Source: Opisthocomus hoazin (taxonomy: Eukaryota > Chordata > Aves > Opisthocomiformes > Opisthocomidae). From it: a stretch of DNA of 64,000 bases. Both the position numbers and the translations under genes were made by a program. The stretch covers positions 26,017,320 through 26,081,319 of the forward strand of contig NC_134428.1 of assembly GCF_030867145.1 (NCBI RefSeq), read 5' to 3'. Below, in pieces: positions 1 through 11,000 of the stretch (positions within the stretch are counted from its first letter, which is position 1; each line of letters opens with the position of its first letter). The notes under the pieces are model-generated. The model was not told the origin of the DNA and made no database searches. It worked only from the letters and a program-made list of their open reading frames with translations.

Positions 1-169
1 CCAGCTGGGTCTCACAGCGCGATGCAGCCCAGCCCCACGGCTGCAGCGAGCTCGGGGCAGGCAGCCCCGGGGCAGGCACAAGCGAGTCCCATAGTCTCTT
101 GGGATGCCTGCATGGAAGTAACTCGCATACTGCTGATTAAAAAAGAAAAAAAAAAAAATCCAAAAGCAA
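1..169. other. Intergenic edge beyond SCNN1G
   Basis: A short GC-rich stretch followed by an A-rich tract (about 137-160). No gene is seen. By mammalian synteny SCNN1B would be the next gene to the left, outside the window. Confidence 0.4.
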
Positions 170-1630
170 TTACTCAAAAATATATCTTTATTTTTTCAGT
201 TTATCAGCTATTTAAATAATCCAGTTAAAATATCTGTTATTGCACATTTAAGAACCTTCCGGATTCTCGCTGTCCTATAGAAAATAAGCTTATCTAGAGA
301 AAGGAAAAGACTCGCACACACTCACTCTCACTCTACAACAGCCCTAAGCAGCCAAGCCAGCGCAGGCACCCTGTCCCTCGGGTGCGTACGGTGCGCTCGA
401 GGCAGCTACGGGTCGTTACAGTGGGGCAGGGCCGGGTGCGGGTCTGGGAGCAAGGGAAGGTGCCGCCGCGCAGCGTGGCCCTGGAGCCCTCGCCGCAGCC
501 GTGCGGGCGCGGGCAGCCGCTCTGCGTGCGGCGAGGCTCCGGCACGTGGAAGGGTCACGGCGTGGCGCGCAGGAGGTACAATGCGGGTGTCGATGCAGCG
601 CTGTGGGACGGAGGGGGTGCCAGCAAGGCGGACGATGTACCGGCGGGGCGGACGCGTGCTCCAGCCCCCTCGCTGCGGGGCCAGGGCAGCCCCAGCAGCC
701 CTGCGCGCTCCATCCCCGGCACGGCCGGCTCCGGGGTGAACTGAGCGGCTGCAGGAGGGAAGCCCTTGCCCAGGGCTGAGCAGGACAAGAGCAGCCAGCT
801 CCCTCTGAGGCTTCTGGGAAGCCACGTGTGGCCAAGGCCACGCGCTGCTCAGCGAGCTCCTCTGAGGTTACGTTTAATGGCAGGCTTGAGCAACGTGAAA
901 CGAAACAGGCTTGCAGAGTGTGCAGTTCACTGCAACCCGAATTAGATTTCCTGCCTTCTTCAGATGATTCTTTTGGGAGGACTGAGGTTCTCCTACTCAG
1001 GCTGTGCAATAACTTGCTCTAGAAGCACATCTATGGCTATCCTAACTTTTCATCTTGGAGTAACGAGCTCCTCAGGCCACCTTTGCAATCGGGTTCCTAA
1101 TGACAGTTCAGCTCCAGAGCTTTCCTTTTATCCATTTTGTGCTCCTCCCAAACCTCTGTCATGCCCCTTCCCCCAGACGTCATGCTGCGTTCCTGAAGGC
1201 CCGGGGTTTTTCCCCACTGGTCAAGCTGCACAGCAGAGAGCAATTAGCGTTAATACTCAGTGTGGCATCAGGCTTCTGCTGTGGAGTAATTCCTGCCCAC
1301 GTGCAATGGGGTGTGTGCAGTCGGCTGCTAATGTGTGCCTCTGTCTGGCAAGACAGCCCAGCCCAGCTCGGTGCCACATCCTGCCCCAGCCATCCCCTGC
1401 GATGATTAACTCGAGAACTGATGTTGCCTGAAGTTCCTAACGCCTCTGAGCTGCTGGCTTTTGTCTCTGAGCTTTGCTCAGAGCAGCTTTGTCTGCAAGT
1501 TCAATCCCTGAACAAGGGTCTGACCCCAGAGCCCTTCAGTGCTCGTCTGGATGCGTGCCCCTCGCCCCAGGACACGTGGGTCCAGCACCCACCTCCTACG
1601 CTCGCGCCTGGACGGGTGGACGACCACGCG
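170..1630 (-). other. SCNN1G: Probable SCNN1G 3' UTR
   Basis: About 1.46 kb between the SCNN1G stop codon and the first plausible poly(A) signal on the minus strand. No convincing coding region is seen. Most is ordinary mixed-composition DNA, but about 380-760 is a dense CpG-rich block. The last 200 bases toward the window edge are AT-rich, as expected for a terminal 3' UTR. The extent is inferred, and a shorter form is possible (ATTAAA at 873-878). Confidence 0.5.
188..193 (-). terminator. Candidate poly(A) signal AATAAA for SCNN1G
   Basis: Read on the minus strand, AATAAA is followed downstream by a long U-rich run (the A-tract at about 139-159 on the plus strand). It is the only canonical hexamer I see between the stop codon and the window edge. 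Confidence 0.45.
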
Positions 1631-2020
1631 TCAGTGCTGCCCAGCCTCCAGCGTGTCGGGCAGCTGCTCGGTGAAGGCAGCCTCTAGCCGCAAAGTGCTG
1701 TAATTGGGGGGGGGAGTCCTGGGCAGGGGGCTGTCCTGGGGCAGCGGCAGGCGCAGGGCGGTGTTGAAGGTGGGCAGGTCCTCGTCCATGCAGACCGGGT
1801 TATCGTGGCCCTGCCTCTCCGGATCCCCAGCCTGGGGGGGCTTCCCCAACCGCTCCTGCTGTCGGTGGTTCCACCACCTCTTCGCCTTCTGCCACTGGCG
1901 CCGCATGACGATGGAGAGCGAGTCGATGAAGAAGACCTCGACGATCTCAATGACGCAAACGACTGAGCAGCTCATCCAAAGGCCCAGCTGGCCTCCGAAG
2001 TTGGAAAGCAGAATGACGAG
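1631..2020 (-). CDS. SCNN1G: SCNN1G exon 13: TM2, selectivity filter, PY motif and stop
   Basis: 390 nt, residues 538-666 plus TGA. Acceptor CTCTTCCAG. It encodes LLSNFGGQLGLWMSCSVVCV with the Ser-Cys-Ser filter, a long TM2, a basic post-TM2 segment, an acidic DNPVCMDEDLPTF block and the PY motif PPPNYSTL before the stop at 1631-1633. Confidence 0.95.
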   Translation of the reverse strand, partial: LVILLSNFGGQLGLWMSCSVVCVIEIVEVFFIDSLSIVMRRQWQKAKRWWNHRQQERLGKPPQAGDPERQGHDNPVCMDEDLPTFNTALRLPLPQDSPLPRTPPPNYSTLRLEAAFTEQLPDTLEAGQH

Positions 2021-5000
2021 CTGGAAGAGAGGAGAGAACAAGGTTATCGGCTCCTGTGGGCGCCGGCTGCGGGTCCACGGCACCGTTTCGGCGTGCTGGG
2101 AGGCTGCGCCAGGCTGGGGCACCCCAGGTTTGCTGTGAGCGCTCCCCAACGCGGTGGGCCCTTCCTCCCCTGCCTGCGTCACCCTCTCCTCCTGCGCTGC
2201 TGCAGCCCCCGGGCTACCCCAGCACAGGGCTTGGGACGGACGGGTTGGAAAGCGGCCGCGGGTAAAAGCATCGCGAAGGGCAGGACCGGGCGCCCCGGGG
2301 TGCATCGTCCGTGGACGGTTTGTGCCCTGGGCTGGATGGGACCACTGCCTGGATGGGACCACTGCCCGGCCAGACGAAAGGAGAGCCGGGGCTGAGCGGG
2401 GAACCGCTGCGCTCGCTTACGGTGTTGGCAGGATTCTCTGAAATGAATCTCTCGTTCAGGTCTTTGTAAAACACCATGAGGTTTGCGAGGTCCGTCCTGC
2501 GAGGAGAAACAGAAGGCAGGCTGAGGGTTCAGTAAAACAATAACATGAAGCGTACTGAAAAACTATGCAAATAACCAGTTGGACCAGTAGGACTGGGCGG
2601 CTCTAAGGGAGCTTTTTCCCCAATTGCCATCATTAGGGCTGCTGCGATTATATCTGAGCTTGAGGTGCAAGCTAGAAACACACACATGGAGACTTACTTG
2701 TTCAGCTTCTTGTTGATTTTTTGCCCTTTGTCCCAAGAGAGGACACGGAGCATCCAGTCCTGGAAAAAAGATGGAAAATACTGCTATAGCTGCGTGCATT
2801 TGTGTAGAAATGCCCTGGAAAGGGCGCTCAGCTCCACACCTCCTTGGGCCAGCCTGGGTGCCAGAACTGAATGCGTGCGATGGGCCAGCTGTCCCCAGGG
2901 CAATCTCCCAGCCCGCAGGCCAAGCTGCAGCTTCATCATGGTGAACTCCCGGAGGGGGAGACCTGACCTGGACGCCACAGGCTGAGCCTCTGGGACGAGC
3001 ATCGTGGAAGTGCTAACAAACACCCCAGGGGCCCCCCGCTTCCGCGCTGAAGCTCTGCGTTTGTTAAACGCCGCGCTGCTGTCACGGCGGAGCGCAGTTG
3101 GGAACCAACCTCGGACACGGCGGACGGCCACTGGGCGATGCTGGTGGTGAGCGCCCACTCCTTGAAGCTGGGGAGAGAGGCAGGCGGTGAGCTGAGAGCC
3201 CCAGCTCCCGCGCACACGCAGCGTTTCACCTCCGGCCGTGGCAGGGCTTACCTGCAGGCGTCTTTGCAGATTTGCTGGCAGCCCAGCTGCTCCTTCACGA
3301 ACTTCTCGTGCAGTCTGTAGTAGCAGTACACTGCAAGGAGGGAGCAGGGTGCATGAGAAGCAGGAAGGCAAAGCAATGATCTTCTGCTACCTGTGCTGGA
3401 GTGGGGCTTCTGGGGCGCAGGTGGCCTTTGTGGCCATCACCTGCGTGGTGGGGGTAAAAAGATTTACCCAATAACTATTGCAAAATACTGTGAGAAGTGC
3501 TTGTCACTTGCTATAGGCACAAACAACTGCCTCGCCCGGCCAAGCCCTCCGCTCGACACCTCTGCAGCGTGCGCCGATGACGAGCAAACTGTCAGACACA
3601 GCCGATCTGAACAGCAGCAGCAGCTTCAGGCCCTGCGGTACGGGCACAGTCGCCCCTTCGCAGCGCGCTGCGTGGCTGGGCTGGTGCTGGGCGCAGGCTG
3701 GCCGTGCCGAGCGGGGATGGGGCTGCCGAGGGACGTGGCTGGCAGTGGGCGGTCGAGCAATGCGATGCGGGACGCGTCCGAACACTTACTCCAGTTGGGG
3801 TTTTTCTTGTAGTTGCAGTATTCTGCCCCAGCAGGTAAGGGCTGCGCGTACTGGGCGCAGCCACACGAGTCCACCATGGCCTTCTGAAAGCAGGAGTGCA
3901 GGCAGATCTGCGGGAGATAAACCAAGAGCTGGGCTCTAAGAAGCACGGGCTGCCGTGCTTCTGCAGCGTCGGGCTCGCGTGACCTGAAACCAGCCTCTGT
4001 TTCTGCCAGCAGCAGTAAGGTGGGGACCCCGTCTCCCCGGGCCCGTGGGCTGTTACTAGAGAATGGCACCTCGGGCAGAAAGGGCCGTGGAGGGTTTAGG
4101 CTCTAATGCCAGAAAGAAGAACACAATCCTCTCCGAGGGGGAAATGTGTGAATGCTCCCACCCCCCTACAGCTGAAAGCTTCAGCGTTGCAGTTGCTCCT
4201 TTCCACAGGCGAGGAAGGAGAAGGTTTTCGGGCTGGCAGGACACGTGGTCCCTGCACCAACATGCAGGCGTGGGAAGTGACTCACTGGTGAAAACGTTCA
4301 CAGCTTTGGCCAAATTGTCGGTGCCTATTGGGCACCCTGAAGTTGTGCGGATTAACAGGGCAGTGGAGTCAGTGTTCTGTGCTAAAACGCTTCGTCAGTT
4401 GGGACAAGCAGGAACGGAACCTCTCTTCCTGAAATCCTAGTTGTCAACCCTTTTGGTCCCAGTCCCAGCCCTCCTAAGCCCTGAGTTTCAGCGAAGTACT
4501 GTTATTAAAAACATGAGATAATGTCTGTGTGATCCCACCTGGCAATACATCACAGCAGGGTTCAGGTGTAACACCCCATAAAACAAAAATCCAGCCTAGG
4601 CACAGGCGTTGGAGTAGGCAGCAGCTCATGCAATTAGGAATCCTCACACGGGGAGTGCCAGAACATCTGACACTCTCCAGGAGGACCCAATTACAGAAAC
4701 CATGCAAAATTAGTGGAAACTTGCTCTGTAAACAAACATCCTGCTATCTGGATACTGATTAGATGGTATCTGTAATTCTCGGAGTCCTAAAGGTCACAAT
4801 TTCTGGCTTCAAGGGTTACTAAGCTGCAACATTTACTTGGCCAATATTTTCCAGTCTCACATTGCTTGAAAATTGCCTAATGAGCTAATGTCCTCTCTTT
4901 ATCTACCAGGGCGCCTAAGGGAACTTCAAACATCAACCATTTAGGAATAAAACTTGGATTTTTTTAAAGTGCTGTGGTGTTTCACATCAGTGGTTAAAAG

Positions 5001-8000
5001 CAGTGACCCTGCGCCTGGACTGTTCACAGCCTCAGAACCCGAACTACAGAATATTGTAAAGCTGTTCATGAAGGTCGTTTTCAAGCGATAAAAGAAAAAA
5101 CTGATAAACCCCAATGTAACGGATTTACCTGGAGTGAGTAGCTCTTGTTGTAGAGGTTTTCTACTGGGATGTCAGCGCCAGTCTCCGTGCAGTCACTGTA
5201 GGGTTTGCTCAGCTTGCGCGACCGAGTCTGAGAAGCAGAAAAGAACACGTCCTGTCCTTCGGAGCCCACAGAGAAACCGACGGCTTTAGTGGCCGTTCAC
5301 CACGATTCTGCAGCTGTAAGCCACAGGGCAGGTCTGAGCAGCCTGTCTGCCTTTTGCCATCTCTAATGATTTGTCAGTCACTTGTCAAAACAAGGGGTTT
5401 TTTTGGTTGGTAATATCCATTTCCCAAAACGCTGCTCTGGCTGGATTATCTGCCGTGCTTGTGGAAAACCTCTGCAGAAATGCAGAGATTGTATAACCGT
5501 GACAGTGAGGATTTTTCAAAGCAGAGCGACTCACACGTACGTTTTCTCTCTGCGAAGTCCTAGAGGCTACGCATCGTTTCTCCTGGACGCGTGTTTGTGT
5601 TTGGAGGGAAGGGGGGCTGTTGGCTGGGGTTTTTTTTGTTTTGTTTTCTGTGAAGACCCACACCTTCCGAGCTGTCCCTGCGCTTGCTGCTCCTGTTCTG
5701 GGGGTAACACAGCACTTCAGGCTCCGCTGCCGCTCACCAGCACCTCGCTAAAATCACTCTAACTCCCATGTTTCAGTCTCCCTCGGGACTCTCCCCAGGT
5801 GCTGCTTTGACCCCTCCTCGCCGCTGAATGCTGACGCCTTTTCCTGTTCCGTGACCTCTGCCCAGAGGACAGAGCTCTGCAATGCCAAGCACTGCGCCTG
5901 CCAGCTCTGCTGGAACCGCGGCCGGGGCCCTGCAACCCACCAGACCCGACTGGGGCCGCGTCCTCCGCTCCCTGCGGACGCCCCACCTGCTCAGCCCTCA
6001 ACTCTTGCCATCTTTCTGCAGTAATTATCCACTTCACAACAAAGTAAGTGGCCTGAAACCACAAGAAATGTCATGCATTTAAGAATCCATTCACCTATCT
6101 TTCTCTAAGGAGTTTAAAATCAGGGGCTGATCCTGCAAAGGATCAGTTTAGTAGGAGCCTGATAAATGCCCGCCTGCCTTTCGGGCACGAGGGCAGATCT
6201 GCAGATCACCGGGGTCACACCCGACGGCCGGCGCTGCCGGGTTTGTCCGCGGCAGTAGGCGGCTGCGGGCATGGATGGTGCAAGGCAGCTCTTTCAAAAA
6301 GCTGCCCAAAGCTCTCTTTGGAGGGAACACAGAAATCAGTGATTTCACTATTAGAGGTGGATTGCTTCTGAAAACCGAACGAAACCAGCTTTTAATATGC
6401 TTTTAACTTCTGCAGACAGTCTAATGGCAGGACGCCTGCCTCGGTCTGCTGCTCTGCCTTCCAACAGATGACAGATCCTTTGTGTAGATTTTTTTTGTTG
6501 TTGTGGCTTATACCCCTACAAAAGCTTACTTGTTCCTTCAGGTTCTGAAATAATTCCAAACTAAATATTTAACTAAAGCACTGAAACTCCTACCAGGCAA
6601 TGCCTTGTTTGCATTCCAAACATCTTGGGATATTTTTGGAGGCGGGGGGGCCGTCCCAGCAGACAGCAGAAATACACGAGCAACAACCCGGACAGCGATG
6701 TTCGCATTTGGAAAACAGTGACTGCCACGCTCCCGCCTGCAGTCCGCAGCGTGTGTGGCCGTCGCTGCGTCCCCCTGCGCGTATTCGGGTGCGAGGGCGG
6801 ATCGGATCGGGCAGCTTGGCCCCTCGCAGCTCCCTGGAGCCCTCGTTACTGGCAGCGCAGACGGCAGCAGCTTTTGTTTTGAGTCCAGCTGCTACTGCGG
6901 CTGTTACAGTAGGATGCAATCAGCTCGCTTCCTCCTGCCACATCTGTTCAGCACAGCCACCGAGATGCGTTCAGTCTTGTTTTTCATACTATGTGCAACA
7001 GCCCGAATCTACTGTGCTGGGAAAATACTACATTAAGTAGCGAGACTGTCTGCAGTGACTTTCTCCTGTACAGCGTAATAGCTACAAAGCAAACAGTCTT
7101 GTGAGGCTTTGCCTCCTTCCCACCATTCTGGTTCCGATTCCTCCTATTCACTTCTTGGTGTTCAGGCAGCGCTTATTCCCACTGTTAACCAAGCAGCTGC
7201 CCCACAGTCTTCCAGACGACTGGAAGATAGTTAACTGTCTGCGCATTTTCAGACACTCAGCCCTGTTTGTAATGTCTTTTCTAATGCGTGGACTATCTCC
7301 ATCTGGCACGCCCAGCCAGGACAGATAAGCAGGCTGGCTGATGCATCTGACCCAGCCATCAGTGAAGAAAAGGCAGAACTAAAATGCTCACTCAGCAGCC
7401 CTCCAGATGAAAGGGGAAAGTCTGGCTTGGCTGATGGCACTGCTTTCACTTGTCTACCGCGGAAAGAAGCCCCTTGGGTCAAATGCCTTGCCTACACTAC
7501 ACTAATCGGGGAAATCTGGGGCTGCAGCCCTCCCTGCCCTTGCTGACAGCAATGGCAAGACCTTCACTAAGCTGGCAAAGGCAGTCGCTGCCCACGAGGT
7601 TTTCTTTACAGGTGGGATAGCAAGAAACCCAGCAAAACGAGACTTGCACCCGCAGAACAGTTAAACCGCCTGCGCTGCAGCCAGCCCTACAGACCTGACC
7701 CTAACGTGGGTTACCCACAGCTCGAGCTCATTCTCTTCCGCCCCTGGAACCTGCGTGGGATGCGAACGCGTCCGCTTATCGCTACAGCGAAACGGGGCAC
7801 TTGACCACACATTTTTGTGGTTGTGGATTTTGCTGTGAAAACAAAACAAAAAAATCCCCTGGAAAGGCAAGGGGTGGGAGAAAAGGGAGAACAAACAAAA
7901 TCCCAGTAGCTGTTTGTTCTATAAAGACCTGGTTTTCCAGCAGCCTCTACGCAAAGGAAAACTTTGTTCAGAGAAGTGCTATCACAGGATTTTCCTCGGG

Positions 8001-11000
8001 GCACTTCAGCTGCTCAGGCGTGAGGTACTAGACGCCTTCCAGCTGCTGGCTCCGTTCAAAGACCGTATCGGTTCATATTTACATCTCTTTCAAGGAAACG
8101 GTGCCGTGCGCCTGGACACCAGCCTGCTGCCACTCACAAAGTGCATCCCTATGGAGGTGACCGCTGCAGTCTCAATTTCTGTGCCGATGTCTTCAATGAA
8201 GGGATATTCGTTCTGGTCGTGGACAATGATCTTGGCTCCCGTGGATGTCACCAGGAAGGGGTTGTAGTCTGCTTCGTCTATGAACAGCACAACCTGCAGT
8301 CCTGAGGAGCAGGGACAAGGCAGGAGCGGAGTTACGCCAGAGGCCAGAGACATTTTTTCTGGTCAGGTCAGGGAGGGCAGCACAGTTTAGTTAATGACAC
8401 CAGCCTGAAGCAGAACTGTAACAACCAAGCAAAGCCTTCGCAGTGCTGGGCTGAGACGCCTGCAGCAAGTAACGTCCCTCCGCGGCCCCAGGTACCGCAA
8501 ACAAAAAACGTCTCGCAGAACGTGGCTGAGACTTACTTTAAAGAGTTATATAACTGGGAAGCAGTGATTTCAGATGGAAAACATTAGTGATGCAACGATA
8601 TTATCTTTGTATTCTCTGGCAACAGTTTGCACTAGTTCAAACAAGCATTTCCCCAATCAGCCTGCACATCTAGAGCCAACACATCAATCACCCTCCAGCA
8701 GGATCCAGCTCGCTGAGCCGCTCGTTATCGAGTGGCTCCTCTGCGGACCCGCTCCCCTTACCGTACTCGCTGCCGGCGGTGGAGGTGCTCAGGACCGTCC
8801 CGTTCTCCCCGCTGTTGAAGGTATAGCAATTGCCATGCAGGGGATGGTGGAAACGAGTGAAGTGCCTGGAAGAGATCGAGTATTGCTACGTTGCCCTCTG
8901 CAGTTGTAACCGTCTGGGGCAGCAAATCGGCAGATCTGGGCTTTTTGTTTTGGCAGAGACATAGCAGGACGAGATGTTTCTTTCTTTTTTGGCAAGCAAT
9001 TTATTCTGCTGAAAAGTGTGGGTCTTTTTCTTAACGTCCTGAAACTACATGGAAGTATGATCTGGTTTAATGGCATCAAGAAATCAAAAGTTCAGGAGGT
9101 TTTCATGGGGGAACGGGAGCCGAGCGGGTGGGGGAAGCGGATCTACAGAACTAGCAGGAAGGTGGCGGCCGGGGGGACCGAGTCCTCTTTCGTTTGACAG
9201 CCGAGTGCCTGAAGGAGCGCGAATCTTCACGTTTCAGAAAGATGCCGCAGCCGCTGCCACGGAGGGGAGGCCGAGGACACACCCCCTGACTCAAGCCCGT
9301 TCGTGTCTTTCCTGTGCTCATCCCCTCCCACCCAAGGAAACGCCTTCATCCCAAGAAAAGTTCTGCGTTTGCAGGGCTACAGATGCCAGCAAAGCGCCCT
9401 GGTTACCCAGAGTCACCACGCAGCTTGCACCACGCACGGCAGCGGGGAAACGCCTGAAACCATCGCGTGTAATCTCGTCCCCGCAACTGCGCGGGGGAAC
9501 TCTGCCGCTGCCCCAGTACGAAGGGGCGACTCGCTGGCTACCAGGACACACAAGAATTGCACTGCCACAACTGTAAGCAGGGAGATTTGATTCTGCCAAA
9601 AAACATGGGTTAATCTGAAATGCAGACGGCAGAACACTACGACAAACTAAAGAGCATTAAGTAAAGTTCATGAAGACATGAATGTTTGCCTTCATTTAAA
9701 AATGAAAGTGGTTCCTGCTGGAATTCAGCAAATACCAAATATTCAACTCTTACGCATTATGCACTTGGAAATAAGCTGTTAAGCTGGCAGGTATTGTCTG
9801 TGCACTGACCTTTTGTCACAAGATAGGCCATCAAAGAAACATGTCAGTAGAAGGTCATCAGCAGAATAACTCAATTTTTCTTTAGTCTCCAGGGGAATTT
9901 GTGCCATGATGTTCATGTAATGCAGCTTGTACCATTCTTGGATAGCATTAACACCAGAACTGAATGTATAAAGTGCACACTCACTGCTGTTGTTTGCATC
10001 GCACTGATAATTACAAAGGGGAAAAAGCATTTCAGATGAAATGAAATTATGTATTCTACAAGGTACGGGTGATACCGTTTCTCTTCCACAGCAATAACCA
10101 CGTATGAAGTTAAAGCAGCACAAAGGGGACAAAAGGGCATCGAAGCCCCATCATTCAGGGCTGAGTGATAGGATCAAACGCTTCAGGCCCAAAGGACGGG
10201 TCACGGAAGGCACTAAGTCTATTTGGGCAGATTTCAGGAAGGCATTTCTCTTCCAGAGAGCTGGAGGTGAATCTGCAGGCAGCCACGGAGGCATGGCAGA
10301 ACGGGCAAGAGAGCAGAGGGAGTGTTATTTCACCATAAAGCCACCTAAGCAAGCAGTAAAACTGGCCAGAGCGATACCAACCCAAAACACCCCGTCATTG
10401 CCCCACAAGGAACTCGCTGGCCACGGAAGAGTGACACTCACCAGCTGAAAGCCGATGATATCATTTGAATCCCCAGAGTTCACTATGGACGAGTCCTTGT
10501 GAAAGACACTGCCCTCGACTCTCCTCTTCTGGCCGCTGCGAAGGTCGGTCGCTGTCTTGGAGAAGTCCTCGAACTTCAGCAGAGGGATCTGTTTGAAGAG
10601 GTCGCTCCCTGTGCTGTTCCACTCCTCCACCGACCGGCGCACCTTGGACTTGCCCTCTGAAAATCCGTAGAAAGTCTCCAAAGCTTTTTTTGTCTCTTTG
10701 TCCAGCTCAGAGAGATAGTCTTTCATGGAACTGTACCTGCACCGGAGACAACGCGACACAAGTGACATCCCACCTCGCCTCCCCACCCAGCCGCCGCGCC
10801 TTGCCCGCCGCACCGCGAATCTCATCACTCGGGACAGAATTCTTTGTCATGGGCTCACACCCACCTCTCTTGCCACCGTGCCGGTTTACATCGGCGCGGG
10901 CAGACACGGCTATGCCCATCAGAGATCTTGGAGCAACGACCACGAGAAGCAAAGCAGGCTGAGCTACTGAGAAAGCCCTGCCAGGCTCCCGCGCTCCCCG

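Noticed and set aside
1-600. A coding exon of SCNN1B at the left edge
   Set aside because: No ENaC-beta motif is visible on either strand; only a CpG-rich block, which is not evidence of coding.
416-1009. 197-codon minus-strand frame in the SCNN1G 3' UTR
   Set aside because: No recognisable similarity, other long frames overlap it, and it lies in a CpG-rich block; no SCNN1B motif (for example the NTHGPKR-type N-terminus) is present.
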